This document shows, piece after piece, positions 7,562 through 15,506 of a stretch of 64,000 nt of DNA; the first letter of the stretch is position 1; each line of letters opens with the position of its first letter. A model generated the notes under the pieces. The model saw only the letters and a list, made by a program, of their open reading frames with translations. It made no database searches and was not told where the DNA came from. The stretch is from Actinoplanes octamycinicus (GTDB lineage: Bacteria; Actinomycetota; Actinomycetes; Mycobacteriales; Micromonosporaceae): positions 2,046,001-2,110,000 of the forward strand of contig NZ_JACHNB010000001.1 of the NCBI RefSeq assembly GCF_014205225.1, in the 5' to 3' direction. Both the position numbers and the translations under genes were made by a program.

Positions 7562-8241
7562 CTGAGATCTTGAGCGGGACCGGGATCACCAAGAGCTATG
7601 GGGCCACCCCGGCGTTGCGCGGGGTGGACGTCAGCGTCGCCGAGGGCGAGATCGTGGCGATCACCGGCCCGAGCGGCTGCGGCAAGTCCACGCTGCTGCA
7701 CTGCCTGGCCGGCATCCTGCGCGCCGACAGCGGCACGGTGGTCTACCGCGACCAGGACCTGAACCTGTGGTCCGAGGCGGCCCGGTCCCGGCTGCGGCGC
7801 ACCGAGTTCGGCGTGCTGTTCCAGTTCGGGCAGCTGGTGCCGGAGTTGACCGCCGCGGAGAACGTCGCGCTCCCGCTGCTTCTCGCCGGTTCGGGGCGGC
7901 GAGACGCGCGGGCCGCGGCGCTCGGCTGGCTCGACCGGTTCGGCGTCGCCGACCTGGCCGACCAGCGGCCCGGCGCCATGTCCGGCGGCCAGCAGCAGCG
8001 CTGCGCGGCGGCCCGGGCGCTGGTCACCGAGCCGCGGGTGATCTTCGCGGACGAGCCGACCGGCGCGCTCGACCAGCTCAACGGCGAGCAGGTGCTCAGC
8101 GCGATGGTCCAGGTGGTGCGCGAGCAGGGGAGCTCGGTGGTGCTGGTGACGCACGAGGCGCCGATCGCGGCGTACGCGGACCGGGAGATCGTGCTGCGCG
8201 ACGGCGTGGTCGACCCGACCGGCATCGGGGTCGGCGCGTGA
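7558..8241 (+). CDS. ABC transporter ATP-binding protein (LolD/MacB type)
   Basis: This 227-residue ATPase has Walker A GPSGCGKST, signature MSGGQQQR, Walker B VIFADEPTGALD and the H-loop LVTHEAP. The EPTGALDQLNGEQV segment is characteristic of the MacB/LolD/FtsE group that pairs with FtsX-like permeases. It is translationally coupled on both sides: GTG 7558 overlaps the padR stop and its stop overlaps the permease GTG. It probably drives mechanotransmission or lipophilic-compound export under PadR control. Confidence 0.95.
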   Translation: MTEILSGTGITKSYGATPALRGVDVSVAEGEIVAITGPSGCGKSTLLHCLAGILRADSGTVVYRDQDLNLWSEAARSRLRRTEFGVLFQFGQLVPELTAAENVALPLLLAGSGRRDARAAALGWLDRFGVADLADQRPGAMSGGQQQRCAAARALVTEPRVIFADEPTGALDQLNGEQVLSAMVQVVREQGSSVVLVTHEAPIAAYADREIVLRDGVVDPTGIGVGA

Positions 8242-9878
8242 GCGCGGCCAGTTCGACGGTCCGGCGCGGCGGCGCGGCCGGCCTGACGGGCCGGCGGATG
8301 AGGGCGGCCACCCTGGTCCGGCTCAGTCTGGCCGGCAACCGGACCGACCGGCTGCGGACCGGGCTGACCGCGGTCAGCGGCCTGTGCGCCGCCCTGGCCC
8401 TGTTCGCGGCCGCCACCGTCGGCGCGATCCACGGCGGCCACTGGATCCCGGACCCGGCCCAGGACGGGTCCTCGATCATGGCGCCCGGCTCCGAGCAGTA
8501 CGCCAGCCTGATGCTGGTCGAGGCCGGCCTGCGCCCCGGGGTGATCTTCGCGCTGGCCCTGCTGGCGCTGCCGGTGCTGGCCCTGGCCGGGCAGTGCATC
8601 CGGCTCGGCGCGCCGGCCCGGGACCGGCGGCTCGCCGGATTGCGGCTGGCCGGCGCGACACCGGGGCAGGCGGTGCTGATCGCCGGGGCGGAGACCGCGG
8701 CGGCCAGCCTGCTCGGCGCGGTCCTCGGCTTCGGGGTCTACCTGGTGCTGCGGGTGGTGCTGGACCAGCGGACCCCGGACGGGCGGCTGCTGCTGCCCAC
8801 CGACGTGCTGCCGCATCCGCTGGTCATCGCCGGCATCCTGGCACTGGTCCCGGCGCTGGCCGGCGGGCTCGGGGTGCTGCTGATGCGCCGGGTCCTGATC
8901 ACCCCGCTGGGCGTGGTGCGCCGGATCCGGGAGCGCGGGCCGCGGCCCTGGCCGGGCGTGCTGATCGTGCTCGGCCTGGTGCTCTTCGCGCCCAGGACGC
9001 TGGACCTGCTGCACCGGCTGGACCTGACGGAGCGGGTGCCGGGCGACGGCCGGCTGCCGGAGTGGACGCCGCTGGCCATGATGGGCGCCGGGGTGCTGTG
9101 CGTGATACTCGGCGTGGTGCTCGGCACCGGCTGGATCTCCTTCACCGTGGGCCGGCTGCTGCGCCGGTACGGCCGCGGCCCGGTCAGCCTGCTGACCGGC
9201 GCCCGGCTGATGGCCGACCCGTGGAACGGCAGCCGCACCCTGGGCGCGCTGCTGGCCGCGGTGGTGTTCGGCGCCGCGGCGCTCGGCTACCGGGCCGATC
9301 TCGGCGCCGAGTTCACCGCGTACGACCGGTACAACCGGATCGTCTCGCCGCGCGGTGGCGGCATGGGCGCGCCCGAGGCGCCCGAGTTCTATTACCACGG
9401 GGTCCGGCTGGCGATGGCCGCGGTGACGATCGCGCTGCTGGTGGCGGCCGGTGGGGTGCTGGTCGCGTTCGCCGAGGGGATCGTGGCGCGGCGGCGGACG
9501 TTCGCGGCGATGACCGCGAGCGGGGTGCCCCGCCGCACGCTCGGCGGGGTGCTGTTCTGGCACACGTTCGCGCCGCTGCTGCCGGCCCTGCTGCTGGCCC
9601 TGGTCTCCGGGGCGGCGCTGGTCCGGACCCTGCGGACGGAGATCTCGGTCGGCGGCGGGCCGGACCTGGCGGTGTGCGCCGACCCGGCCGCTCCGGACCT
9701 GGCCACCTGCGTGACCAAGGTGATCGCCGACCCGTTCATCGTGCAGCCGGTCCCGGTGCCGTTCGGGCAGCTGGCGCTGCTGGCCGCCGGGGCGTTGCTG
9801 GCGATGGCGGCGGTGGTCGGCGCCGGGATGCTGGTGCTGCGGTCCAGCACCGACCTGGAGGAGCTGCGGGCCGGCTGA
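8238..9878 (+). CDS. FtsX-like ABC transporter permease
   Basis: This 546-residue membrane protein has about ten hydrophobic segments, beginning near residue 45 and ending at ~535, in two FtsX-like halves. Cytoplasmic loops contain the LRLAGATPGQA and MTASGVPRRTLGG segments typical of FtsX-family coupling regions. An extracytoplasmic loop near residues 465-505 contains two cysteines. GTG 8238 overlaps the ATPase stop (GTGA); the much longer open frame upstream is an antiphase run through the ATPase gene and is not used. It forms the membrane part of the PadR-controlled exporter. Confidence 0.9.
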   Translation: MSAASSTVRRGGAAGLTGRRMRAATLVRLSLAGNRTDRLRTGLTAVSGLCAALALFAAATVGAIHGGHWIPDPAQDGSSIMAPGSEQYASLMLVEAGLRPGVIFALALLALPVLALAGQCIRLGAPARDRRLAGLRLAGATPGQAVLIAGAETAAASLLGAVLGFGVYLVLRVVLDQRTPDGRLLLPTDVLPHPLVIAGILALVPALAGGLGVLLMRRVLITPLGVVRRIRERGPRPWPGVLIVLGLVLFAPRTLDLLHRLDLTERVPGDGRLPEWTPLAMMGAGVLCVILGVVLGTGWISFTVGRLLRRYGRGPVSLLTGARLMADPWNGSRTLGALLAAVVFGAAALGYRADLGAEFTAYDRYNRIVSPRGGGMGAPEAPEFYYHGVRLAMAAVTIALLVAAGGVLVAFAEGIVARRRTFAAMTASGVPRRTLGGVLFWHTFAPLLPALLLALVSGAALVRTLRTEISVGGGPDLAVCADPAAPDLATCVTKVIADPFIVQPVPVPFGQLALLAAGALLAMAAVVGAGMLVLRSSTDLEELRAG

Positions 9879-9931
9879 AAACCGTCCCGCGGGGGTGAGG
9901 CGAGCGGGCCGGTCCGGCGCGACGGTGGGGC

Positions 9932-10738
9932 ATGGCCAAGCACAAGCACGACGACGGTCCGCTCCCGCGGATGCGGGAGAAGGAGTACCAGCACGAACTG
10001 CGCCGTCTGCACGGCGAGTTGGTCGCCCTGCAGGAGTGGGTGAAGCGGAGCGGCGCCAAGGTCTGCGTGGTGTTCGAGGGACGCGACACGGCCGGCAAAG
10101 GTGGCGTGCTCAAGGCGATCACCGAGCGGGTCAGCCCCCGCGTCTTCCGGGTGGTGGCGCTGCCGGCGCCCAGCGAACGGGAACGCTCGCAGATGTTCCT
10201 GCAGCGCTACGTCGCGCACCTGCCCGCCGCCGGCGAAGTGGTGATGTTCGACCGCAGCTGGTACAACCGCGCCGGGGTCGAGCGGGTGCTCGGCTTCTGC
10301 ACGCCGCAGCAGACCGAGCAGTTCCTCAGGCTGGTGCCCGGGGTCGAGCGGGCCATGGTCGACTCCGGGATCATCCTGCTGAAGTACTGGCTGGAGGTCA
10401 GCCCGGAGGAGCAGACCCGGCGGCTGACGGGCCGGATCAACGATCCCCGCAAGGTGTGGAAGCTCTCCGACATGGACCTCAAGTCCTACGGCCGATGGTA
10501 CGACTACTCGCGCGCCCGCGACGAGATGTTCCGGACCACCGACACGGCCTGGGCGCCCTGGTACGTCGCGCACACCGACGACAAGAAGCGCGGCCGGCTC
10601 AACATCATCAGTCACCTGCTGAGCACCGTGCCCTACGAGCCGCTCAAGCACCACGACGTGGAGCTGCCCAAGCGGCAGAAGGCCAACGGGTACCGAGATC
10701 CGGAGCTGCCCCTGCACCGGATCCCGGAACCCTTCTGA
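9932..10738 (+). CDS. ppk2: Polyphosphate kinase 2
   Basis: This 268-residue single-domain PPK2 moves phosphate between polyphosphate and nucleoside diphosphates, usually making NTP from polyphosphate. The Walker A region FEGRDTAGKGGVLKAI, the lid/Walker B segment MFDRSWYNRAGVERVLGFC and the later DRSW-linked DDKKRGRLNIISHLL are all characteristic. Class I seems most likely from the single-domain length. It starts at ATG 9932, 53 bases after the exporter operon, and converges with the oligopeptidase gene across a 22-base gap that holds a hairpin. No neighbouring polyphosphate gene is seen. Confidence 0.94.
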   Translation: MAKHKHDDGPLPRMREKEYQHELRRLHGELVALQEWVKRSGAKVCVVFEGRDTAGKGGVLKAITERVSPRVFRVVALPAPSERERSQMFLQRYVAHLPAAGEVVMFDRSWYNRAGVERVLGFCTPQQTEQFLRLVPGVERAMVDSGIILLKYWLEVSPEEQTRRLTGRINDPRKVWKLSDMDLKSYGRWYDYSRARDEMFRTTDTAWAPWYVAHTDDKKRGRLNIISHLLSTVPYEPLKHHDVELPKRQKANGYRDPELPLHRIPEPF

Positions 10739-10741
10739 GGC

Positions 10742-10761
10742 ACCGGCCCGAAGGCGCCGGT
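10742..10761. terminator. Candidate bidirectional terminator between convergent genes
   Basis: ACCGGC (10742-10747) pairs with GCCGGT (10756-10761) in the gap between convergent ppk2 and the oligopeptidase gene. The stem is short, GC-rich and lacks a T-tract, as is common in actinobacteria. Confidence 0.4.
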
Positions 10762-12845
10762 CACGCCCCGGCGGCGCCGATCGTGTCGAGGATCCAGGCC
10801 AGGTTGAAGGCCTCTTCCTTCCACGAGTCGTAGCGGCCGCTCGGGCCGGCGTGGCCGGCGCCCATCTCGGTCTTGAGCAGGAAGTGGCCCTCCGGCGCGG
10901 TGGCGCGCAGCCGGGCGATCCACTTGGCCGGCTCGTGGTAGAGCACCCGGGTGTCGTTCAGGCTGGTCACCGCGAGGATCTTGGAGTACGGCAGCTTCGC
11001 GACGTTCTCGTACGGGCTGTACGACTTCATGTACGCGTAGACCTCGGCGGACTCCAGCGGGTTGCCCCACTCCTCCCACTCGGTGACGGTCAGCGGCAGC
11101 GACGGGTCGAGAATCGAGGTCAGCGGGTCGACGAAGGGCACCTCGGCGAGGATCCCGGCGAACGTCTCCGGCGCCAGGTTGGCCACCGCGCCCATCAGCA
11201 GGCCACCGGCCGAGCCGCCCCGGGCGACCAGCCGGTCGGCGCTGGTCCAGCGGTTCCGGATGAGCGCCTCGGCGCAGGCCACGAAGTCGGTGAAGGTGTT
11301 CCGCTTGGCCAGCATCTTGCCGTCCTCGTACCACCGGCGGCCCATCTCGCCGCCGCCGCGGACGTGCGCGATCGCGTAGACCACGCCGCGGTCCAGCAGG
11401 GAGAGCCGGGCAATCGAGAAATACGGGTCGATGCTGTGCTCGTAGGAGCCGTAGCCGTAGAGCACGGCCGGCGCCGAGCCGTCACGCACCACGCCCTTGC
11501 GGGCCACGATCGAGACCGGGACCCGGGTGCCGTCCGGCGCGTGCGCCCACTCGCGGAACTGCTCGTAGTCGGCCGGGGAATAGCCGCCCAGCACCGGTTT
11601 CTGCTTGCGCAGCGTCATCGTGCGGGTGACCAGGTCGACGTCGTAGACCGAGTCCGGAGTGACCAGCGAGGTGTAGGTGATCCGGACCGAGGCGGTGTCG
11701 TACTCCGGGTTGCCGCTCAGGCCGACGCTGTAGAGCGGCTCGGGGAACTCCATGTCGTAGGTGTCGGTGCTGCCGTCGCCCATCACCCGCAGGCCGGTCA
11801 GCCCGTCCTTGCGCAGCGAGATCACGATGTGCCGGGCGAACGCGTCGACCGACTCCAGCCGGGTGCCGGGCTGGTGCGGGATCAGCTCGACCCACTCGCC
11901 CGGCGCGTCGACCGAGGTGGAGGCCAGGGCGAAGTCCTCGGCGTCCCGGTTGTGCAGGATCAGGAAGCGGTGGCCGTGGTGCTCGATCTGGTACTCCACG
12001 CCCTGCTGCCGCTCGGCGATCACCACCGGCGCGGCGCCCGGGTCGTCGGCCGGGATCACCCGTACCTCAGAAGTGATCTTGCTCTGCGCGTCGATCACGA
12101 TGAACTTCTCGCTGCGGGTGAGCTCGACGCCCACCCAGAACCGCTCGTCGGTCTCGTGGTGCACCACCACGTCCTCGGCGGCCGGCCGGCCGATCACGTG
12201 CCGGTGCACCCGGTCCGGGCGCCACGCCTCGTCGACCGTGATGTAGAAGAGCACGCTGCCGTCGGCCGACCAGGCGCTGCCGTAGAAGGCGTCCGGGATC
12301 TCGTCGGCCAGCACCTCGCCGCTGCGCAGATCCTTGACCCGCAGGGTGAAGCGCTCGTCGCCGTCGAAGTCGGTGGAGTAGGCCAGCCAGTTGCCGTCCG
12401 GGCTGACGTCGAACGTGCCGAGCGCGAAGAAGTCTTTCCCCTCGGCCAGCAGGTTGCCGTCGAGCAGCACCTCCTCACCGGGGCGCGCGTCGCCCATCGG
12501 CGGGGCGGTCTCGCCCGGGCGGACCGGGACCCGGCAGTGGATGCTGTACTGCTTGCCCTCCTCGGTGCGGGTGTAATACCAATGCCCGCCCTTGCGGGTC
12601 GGCACCGACAGGTCGGTCTCCTGGGTCCGCCCCTTGATCTCCTGGAAGACCGTCTCGCGCAGGCCGGCGAGGTGCGCGGTGGCCGCCTCGGTCCAGGCGT
12701 TCTCCGCCTCCAGGTAGGCGATCGTGGCCGGGTCCTCTTTGTTCATCAGCCAGGCGTACTCATCGGTGACCGTGTCACCGTGGTGGCTGCGCTCGGAGGG
12801 GGCCTGGCGGGCCGCCGGTGGGCCGGCGGGCGATTCGATCGTCAC
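10761..12845 (-). CDS. S9A prolyl oligopeptidase (oligopeptidase B-like)
   Basis: About 694 residues. An N-terminal beta-propeller (to ~420) precedes an alpha/beta-hydrolase domain with nucleophile Ser545 in ARGGSAGGLLMG, Asp in SLNDTRVLYHEP and His in MGAGHAGPSGRYD. The PtrB-like hallmarks YAIAHVRGGGEMGRRWYEDG and ENVAKLPYSKILA point to oligopeptidase B, which cuts short peptides after basic residues. No signal peptide is seen, so it is cytoplasmic. GTG 12845 is chosen because proteins of this family begin near VTIES; an upstream ATG at 12908 directly abuts an SOS-like box, leaving no room for a ribosome binding site, although a leaderless start there cannot be excluded. Confidence 0.92.
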   Translation of the reverse strand: MTIESPAGPPAARQAPSERSHHGDTVTDEYAWLMNKEDPATIAYLEAENAWTEAATAHLAGLRETVFQEIKGRTQETDLSVPTRKGGHWYYTRTEEGKQYSIHCRVPVRPGETAPPMGDARPGEEVLLDGNLLAEGKDFFALGTFDVSPDGNWLAYSTDFDGDERFTLRVKDLRSGEVLADEIPDAFYGSAWSADGSVLFYITVDEAWRPDRVHRHVIGRPAAEDVVVHHETDERFWVGVELTRSEKFIVIDAQSKITSEVRVIPADDPGAAPVVIAERQQGVEYQIEHHGHRFLILHNRDAEDFALASTSVDAPGEWVELIPHQPGTRLESVDAFARHIVISLRKDGLTGLRVMGDGSTDTYDMEFPEPLYSVGLSGNPEYDTASVRITYTSLVTPDSVYDVDLVTRTMTLRKQKPVLGGYSPADYEQFREWAHAPDGTRVPVSIVARKGVVRDGSAPAVLYGYGSYEHSIDPYFSIARLSLLDRGVVYAIAHVRGGGEMGRRWYEDGKMLAKRNTFTDFVACAEALIRNRWTSADRLVARGGSAGGLLMGAVANLAPETFAGILAEVPFVDPLTSILDPSLPLTVTEWEEWGNPLESAEVYAYMKSYSPYENVAKLPYSKILAVTSLNDTRVLYHEPAKWIARLRATAPEGHFLLKTEMGAGHAGPSGRYDSWKEEAFNLAWILDTIGAAGA

Positions 12846-12908
12846 CTGGGACACGTTACCGGCGGATCGGTCCGGATTGAGTTTCTTACACACTCCGACC
12901 TCGCTCAT

Positions 12909-12924
12909 TCGAACATGTGTACGA
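12909..12924. promoter_or_regulatory. SOS-like (LexA) box, one mismatch
   Basis: TCGAACATGTGTACGA differs from TCGAAC-N4-GTTCGA at one base. It lies between the divergent oligopeptidase and FAD-oxidase genes, 59 bases before the GTG of the latter. A -10-like TACGAT (12920-12925) for the rightward gene overlaps it, as expected for a repressor site. Confidence 0.6.
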
Positions 12925-12982
12925 TATGCCAGAGTGGACGATCTTCAGGGATCTCGATCTCCGGTCTGGGGAGGCTTCGGAC

Positions 12983-14110
12983 GTGAGTGATTCCCTTCTC
13001 GACGCGCTCGTGGACATCTGCGGGCCCGGCTTCGCGCGCCCCGCCCGGTCGGTCGACCGGGTGGGCGGGCAGCGCGCCGGGTTCGTCGCGGTCCCGGCCA
13101 CCGGCCGCGCGGCCGCCGCCACGCTGCGGCTCGCCGCCGAGCGCGGGCTGAGTGTCCGAGCGCGCGGCGGCGGCAGCAAGATCGATTGGGGGGTGCCACC
13201 GGCCGGGCTGGACCTGATCGTCGACACCGGCCGGCTCAACGGGATGTGGGACCACCACGGCGCCACCGCCACCATCGCGGCCGGCACCCCGGTCACGGCC
13301 GCCCAGGCCGCCCTGGCCCTGACCGGCCGGCGGCTGGCGGTCGACCCGCCGTCGCCCGGCGCCACCATCGGCGGGATGCTCGCGGTCAACGAGTCCGGGC
13401 CGCTGGCGCACCGGTTCGGCAGCCCGGCCCAGCAGACCGAGCGGGTCAGCTATGCCGAGGCCGGCGGCGCCGAGCTGGACTCCGACGGCGAGGACGGCCG
13501 CCCCGGGATCGCCGAGATCGACGGCGTGCTGACCGCGGCGGTGCTGCGGGTCGAGCCGCTGCCCGACGCGCGCCGCTGGCTGACCCGGGCGGTGACCACC
13601 CCGGCCGCGGTCGCCGAGCTGGTCGAGCAGGCGGTGGCCCAGGCGCTGGAGCCGAGCGCGATCGAGGTCGACCTGCCCGGCGCCGGCGCCGGCACGGTGG
13701 CCGTGCTGCTGGAGGGCGACACCGGCTCGGTGACCGGCCGTGCGGCCAAGCTGGCCCAGGTCTGGGGGCCGGAGACGGACCAGGCGGGGGCGGGTCCGTC
13801 CTGGTGGGGGCGCTATCCGTTCACCGGCTCCGATGTCACCGTGCGGCTCTCGGTGCGGCCCGCCGACCTGCCGGCGGTCGCCTACGCGCTGCGTGACCTG
13901 TGCGGCCGGCCGGTGGCCCTGCGCGGCTCGGCCGGCTTGGGCACGGTGCACGCGGTCCTGCCGGAGGGGCTGACCGCCCGCCGGGTCGGCGAGATCGTCG
14001 CCGGGGTCGAGCAGGTGCTGCTGGCCCGCGGCGGCCGGATCGTGGTGGTGTCGGCGCCGCCGGCGCTGGCCGGGCAGCTGGAGATGGCCGAGCCCCGCGA
14101 CCTGTTCTGA
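12983..14110 (+). CDS. FAD-binding oxidase, GlcE/glycolate-oxidase-like
   Basis: This 375-residue protein has an FAD_binding_4 (PCMH-type) fold: VRARGGGSKIDWG, LDLIVDTGRLNG, the ATIAAGTPV segment and DPPSPGATIGGMLAVNESGPL, where flavin pyrophosphate should bind. It resembles the GlcE subunit of glycolate oxidase, but no glcD or glcF lies nearby, so its substrate is unknown. Residues ~165-185 form a short acidic insertion. GTG 12983 is chosen for the GGGGAGG about 8 bases upstream; the earlier ATG at 12917 lies inside the SOS-like box. That box suggests DNA-damage control, which would be unusual for this family. Confidence 0.82.
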   Translation: MSDSLLDALVDICGPGFARPARSVDRVGGQRAGFVAVPATGRAAAATLRLAAERGLSVRARGGGSKIDWGVPPAGLDLIVDTGRLNGMWDHHGATATIAAGTPVTAAQAALALTGRRLAVDPPSPGATIGGMLAVNESGPLAHRFGSPAQQTERVSYAEAGGAELDSDGEDGRPGIAEIDGVLTAAVLRVEPLPDARRWLTRAVTTPAAVAELVEQAVAQALEPSAIEVDLPGAGAGTVAVLLEGDTGSVTGRAAKLAQVWGPETDQAGAGPSWWGRYPFTGSDVTVRLSVRPADLPAVAYALRDLCGRPVALRGSAGLGTVHAVLPEGLTARRVGEIVAGVEQVLLARGGRIVVVSAPPALAGQLEMAEPRDLF

Positions 14111-14134
14111 GCCGCCGCCCGGCCGGTGACGCCG

Positions 14135-14266
14135 ATGCTCTCCGGAGCGAGCGGCGGGCTCGGGAGGCGGAGGTTACCCGGTTGGCCCTGTTGGGCAGCG
14201 CTGGACGGCGGGGACTTCGCCTCGGCTGAATTCGCCGCCGCCGGCATCCGCGGCCTGCTGGAGTGA
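14135..14266 (+). other. Doubtful 43-codon frame, possible gene remnant
   Basis: The 166 bases between the FAD oxidase and the convergent reductase hold a frame from ATG 14135 to TGA 14266. Its end (LDGGDFASAEFAAAGIRGLL) has normal codon bias, while its first half is Gly/Arg/Trp-rich noise. It may be the 3' remnant of a lost gene or chance. I give it no function. Confidence 0.2.
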
Positions 14267-14276
14267 CCGGCCGGGG

Positions 14277-14891
14277 TCAGAAGTTGGCCGGGATCACCGT
14301 GGCGGTCTCGGCGGCCAGGTGGCGGCCGAGCCGGGCGACGTCGCCGACCGCGTAGGTCAGGTAGGCGAACTGGCCGACCTCGCGGACCCCGGTCAGGATC
14401 AGCTCGTCCACCCGGAGGCGGTGCTTGAGCAGCGGGGTGCCGGTGCCCAGCACGGCCGGGGCGATGCCCAGGATGATCTCGTCGAGCAGGCCCTGCGCGG
14501 CGAACTGGGCGACCAGGTCGCCGCCGCCGGCCAGCCAGACGTTCTTGCCCTGGGCGGCGACCATCATGGCCTCGTGCACCCGGCGGACATCCCCGCTGAT
14601 CATGAAGACGTTGGCGTCCGGGACCGGCGGCAGGTCGCGGTGGGTGAAGACCCAGCACGGCACGTCGCCGTACATGTCGTGCCAGTTCTGCGGCTCGTCG
14701 AGCAGGTTGTCGTTCTCCAGCACCCACTCGTAGGTGGTCGCGCCCATGGCGAACGCGCCGACGCCGGCGAAGAACTCGCCGAACGGGTTCTGGGTGCCCT
14801 CATCCACCTCGAAGAGCCAGTCCAGCGAGTTCCGTTCGTCGGCGATGAAGCCGTCGATGCTGGTGGCGGTGTAGTACTGCGTCTTCGCCAT
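14277..14891 (-). CDS. RibD C-terminal/dihydrofolate reductase-like protein (copy 2)
   Basis: This 204-residue protein of the RibD_C/DHFR-like reductase superfamily starts MAKTQYYTATSIDGFIADE, the typical first strand and substrate loop. It has NVWLAGGGDLVAQFAAQGLLDE, the NADP-binding Gly-rich loop, and ends in the LLKHRLRVDELIL strand. Members reduce pterin-like or riboflavin-precursor compounds, but most actinobacterial copies have no known substrate. It is a clear tandem paralogue of the 14936-15496 gene, longer at the C-terminus by ~20 residues. Start ATG 14891; ribosome binding site weak. It is probably the last gene of the operon led by the PP2C phosphatase. Confidence 0.9.
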   Translation of the reverse strand: MAKTQYYTATSIDGFIADERNSLDWLFEVDEGTQNPFGEFFAGVGAFAMGATTYEWVLENDNLLDEPQNWHDMYGDVPCWVFTHRDLPPVPDANVFMISGDVRRVHEAMMVAAQGKNVWLAGGGDLVAQFAAQGLLDEIILGIAPAVLGTGTPLLKHRLRVDELILTGVREVGQFAYLTYAVGDVARLGRHLAAETATVIPANF

Positions 14892-14935
14892 GCCAACACC
14901 ATGCCACGCCGACGGCGACAAAAGGGGCAGATCGA

Positions 14936-15496
14936 TCAGGAGGTCGGTGGACTCACCGCGTACCTCAGGTTGGCGAACTGGCCGAGGCGGGTGACGTCGG
15001 TCAGGGTGAGCCGGCGCGAGGTGAGCCGGCGGGGCAGCAGCGGGGCGCCGGAGCCGAGGGTCACCGGGGCGACCCCGAGGATCAGCTCGTCCAGCAGCCC
15101 GGCGTCGGCGAACGCGCCGACCAGCTCGCCGCCGCCGACCAGCCACACGTTCTTCCCGTTCGCGGCGGCCACCATCTCCTTGTGTGCGGCGGCCACGTCA
15201 CCGCGTACGAAATGCAGGTTCGCTCCTGGAATGCGGGGCAGGTCGCGGTGCGTGAAGATCCACGCGGGGGTGTCGCCGTAGGGCTCGAGCCAGTTCTCCG
15301 GGTGCTCCAGCGCGTTCTCGTGGGCGAGCACCCACTCGTAGGTGGTCGCGCCCATGGCGAACGCGCCGACGCCGGCGAAGAACTCGCCGAACGGGTGCTC
15401 GTCACCGCCGTCCACCTCGAAGAGCCAATCCAGCGAGTTGCCGTCGTCGGCGATGTATCCGTCGATCGTGGTCGCGGTGTAGTACTGGGTCTTCAT
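14936..15496 (-). CDS. RibD C-terminal/dihydrofolate reductase-like protein (copy 1)
   Basis: This 186-residue RibD_C/DHFR-like protein starts MKTQYYTATTIDGYIADDGN. It shares the segment GEFFAGVGAFAMGATTYEWV with its neighbour without change and has the NADP-loop NVWLVGGGELVGAFADAGLL. The two genes arose by tandem duplication. ATG 15496 lies 10 bases after the phosphatase stop, with a GAGGGTGAG upstream, so co-expression with the phosphatase is likely. Substrate unknown; a reductase on a stress-signalling operon may be an effector or a passenger. Confidence 0.9.
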   Translation of the reverse strand: MKTQYYTATTIDGYIADDGNSLDWLFEVDGGDEHPFGEFFAGVGAFAMGATTYEWVLAHENALEHPENWLEPYGDTPAWIFTHRDLPRIPGANLHFVRGDVAAAHKEMVAAANGKNVWLVGGGELVGAFADAGLLDELILGVAPVTLGSGAPLLPRRLTSRRLTLTDVTRLGQFANLRYAVSPPTS

Positions 15497-15506
15497 CCAC
15501 TCACCC

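Noticed and set aside
7743..9563. 606-codon minus-strand frame opposite the exporter genes
   Set aside because: Gln/His/Arg/Pro-rich antisense product; the plus strand encodes a coupled PadR-ATPase-permease operon.
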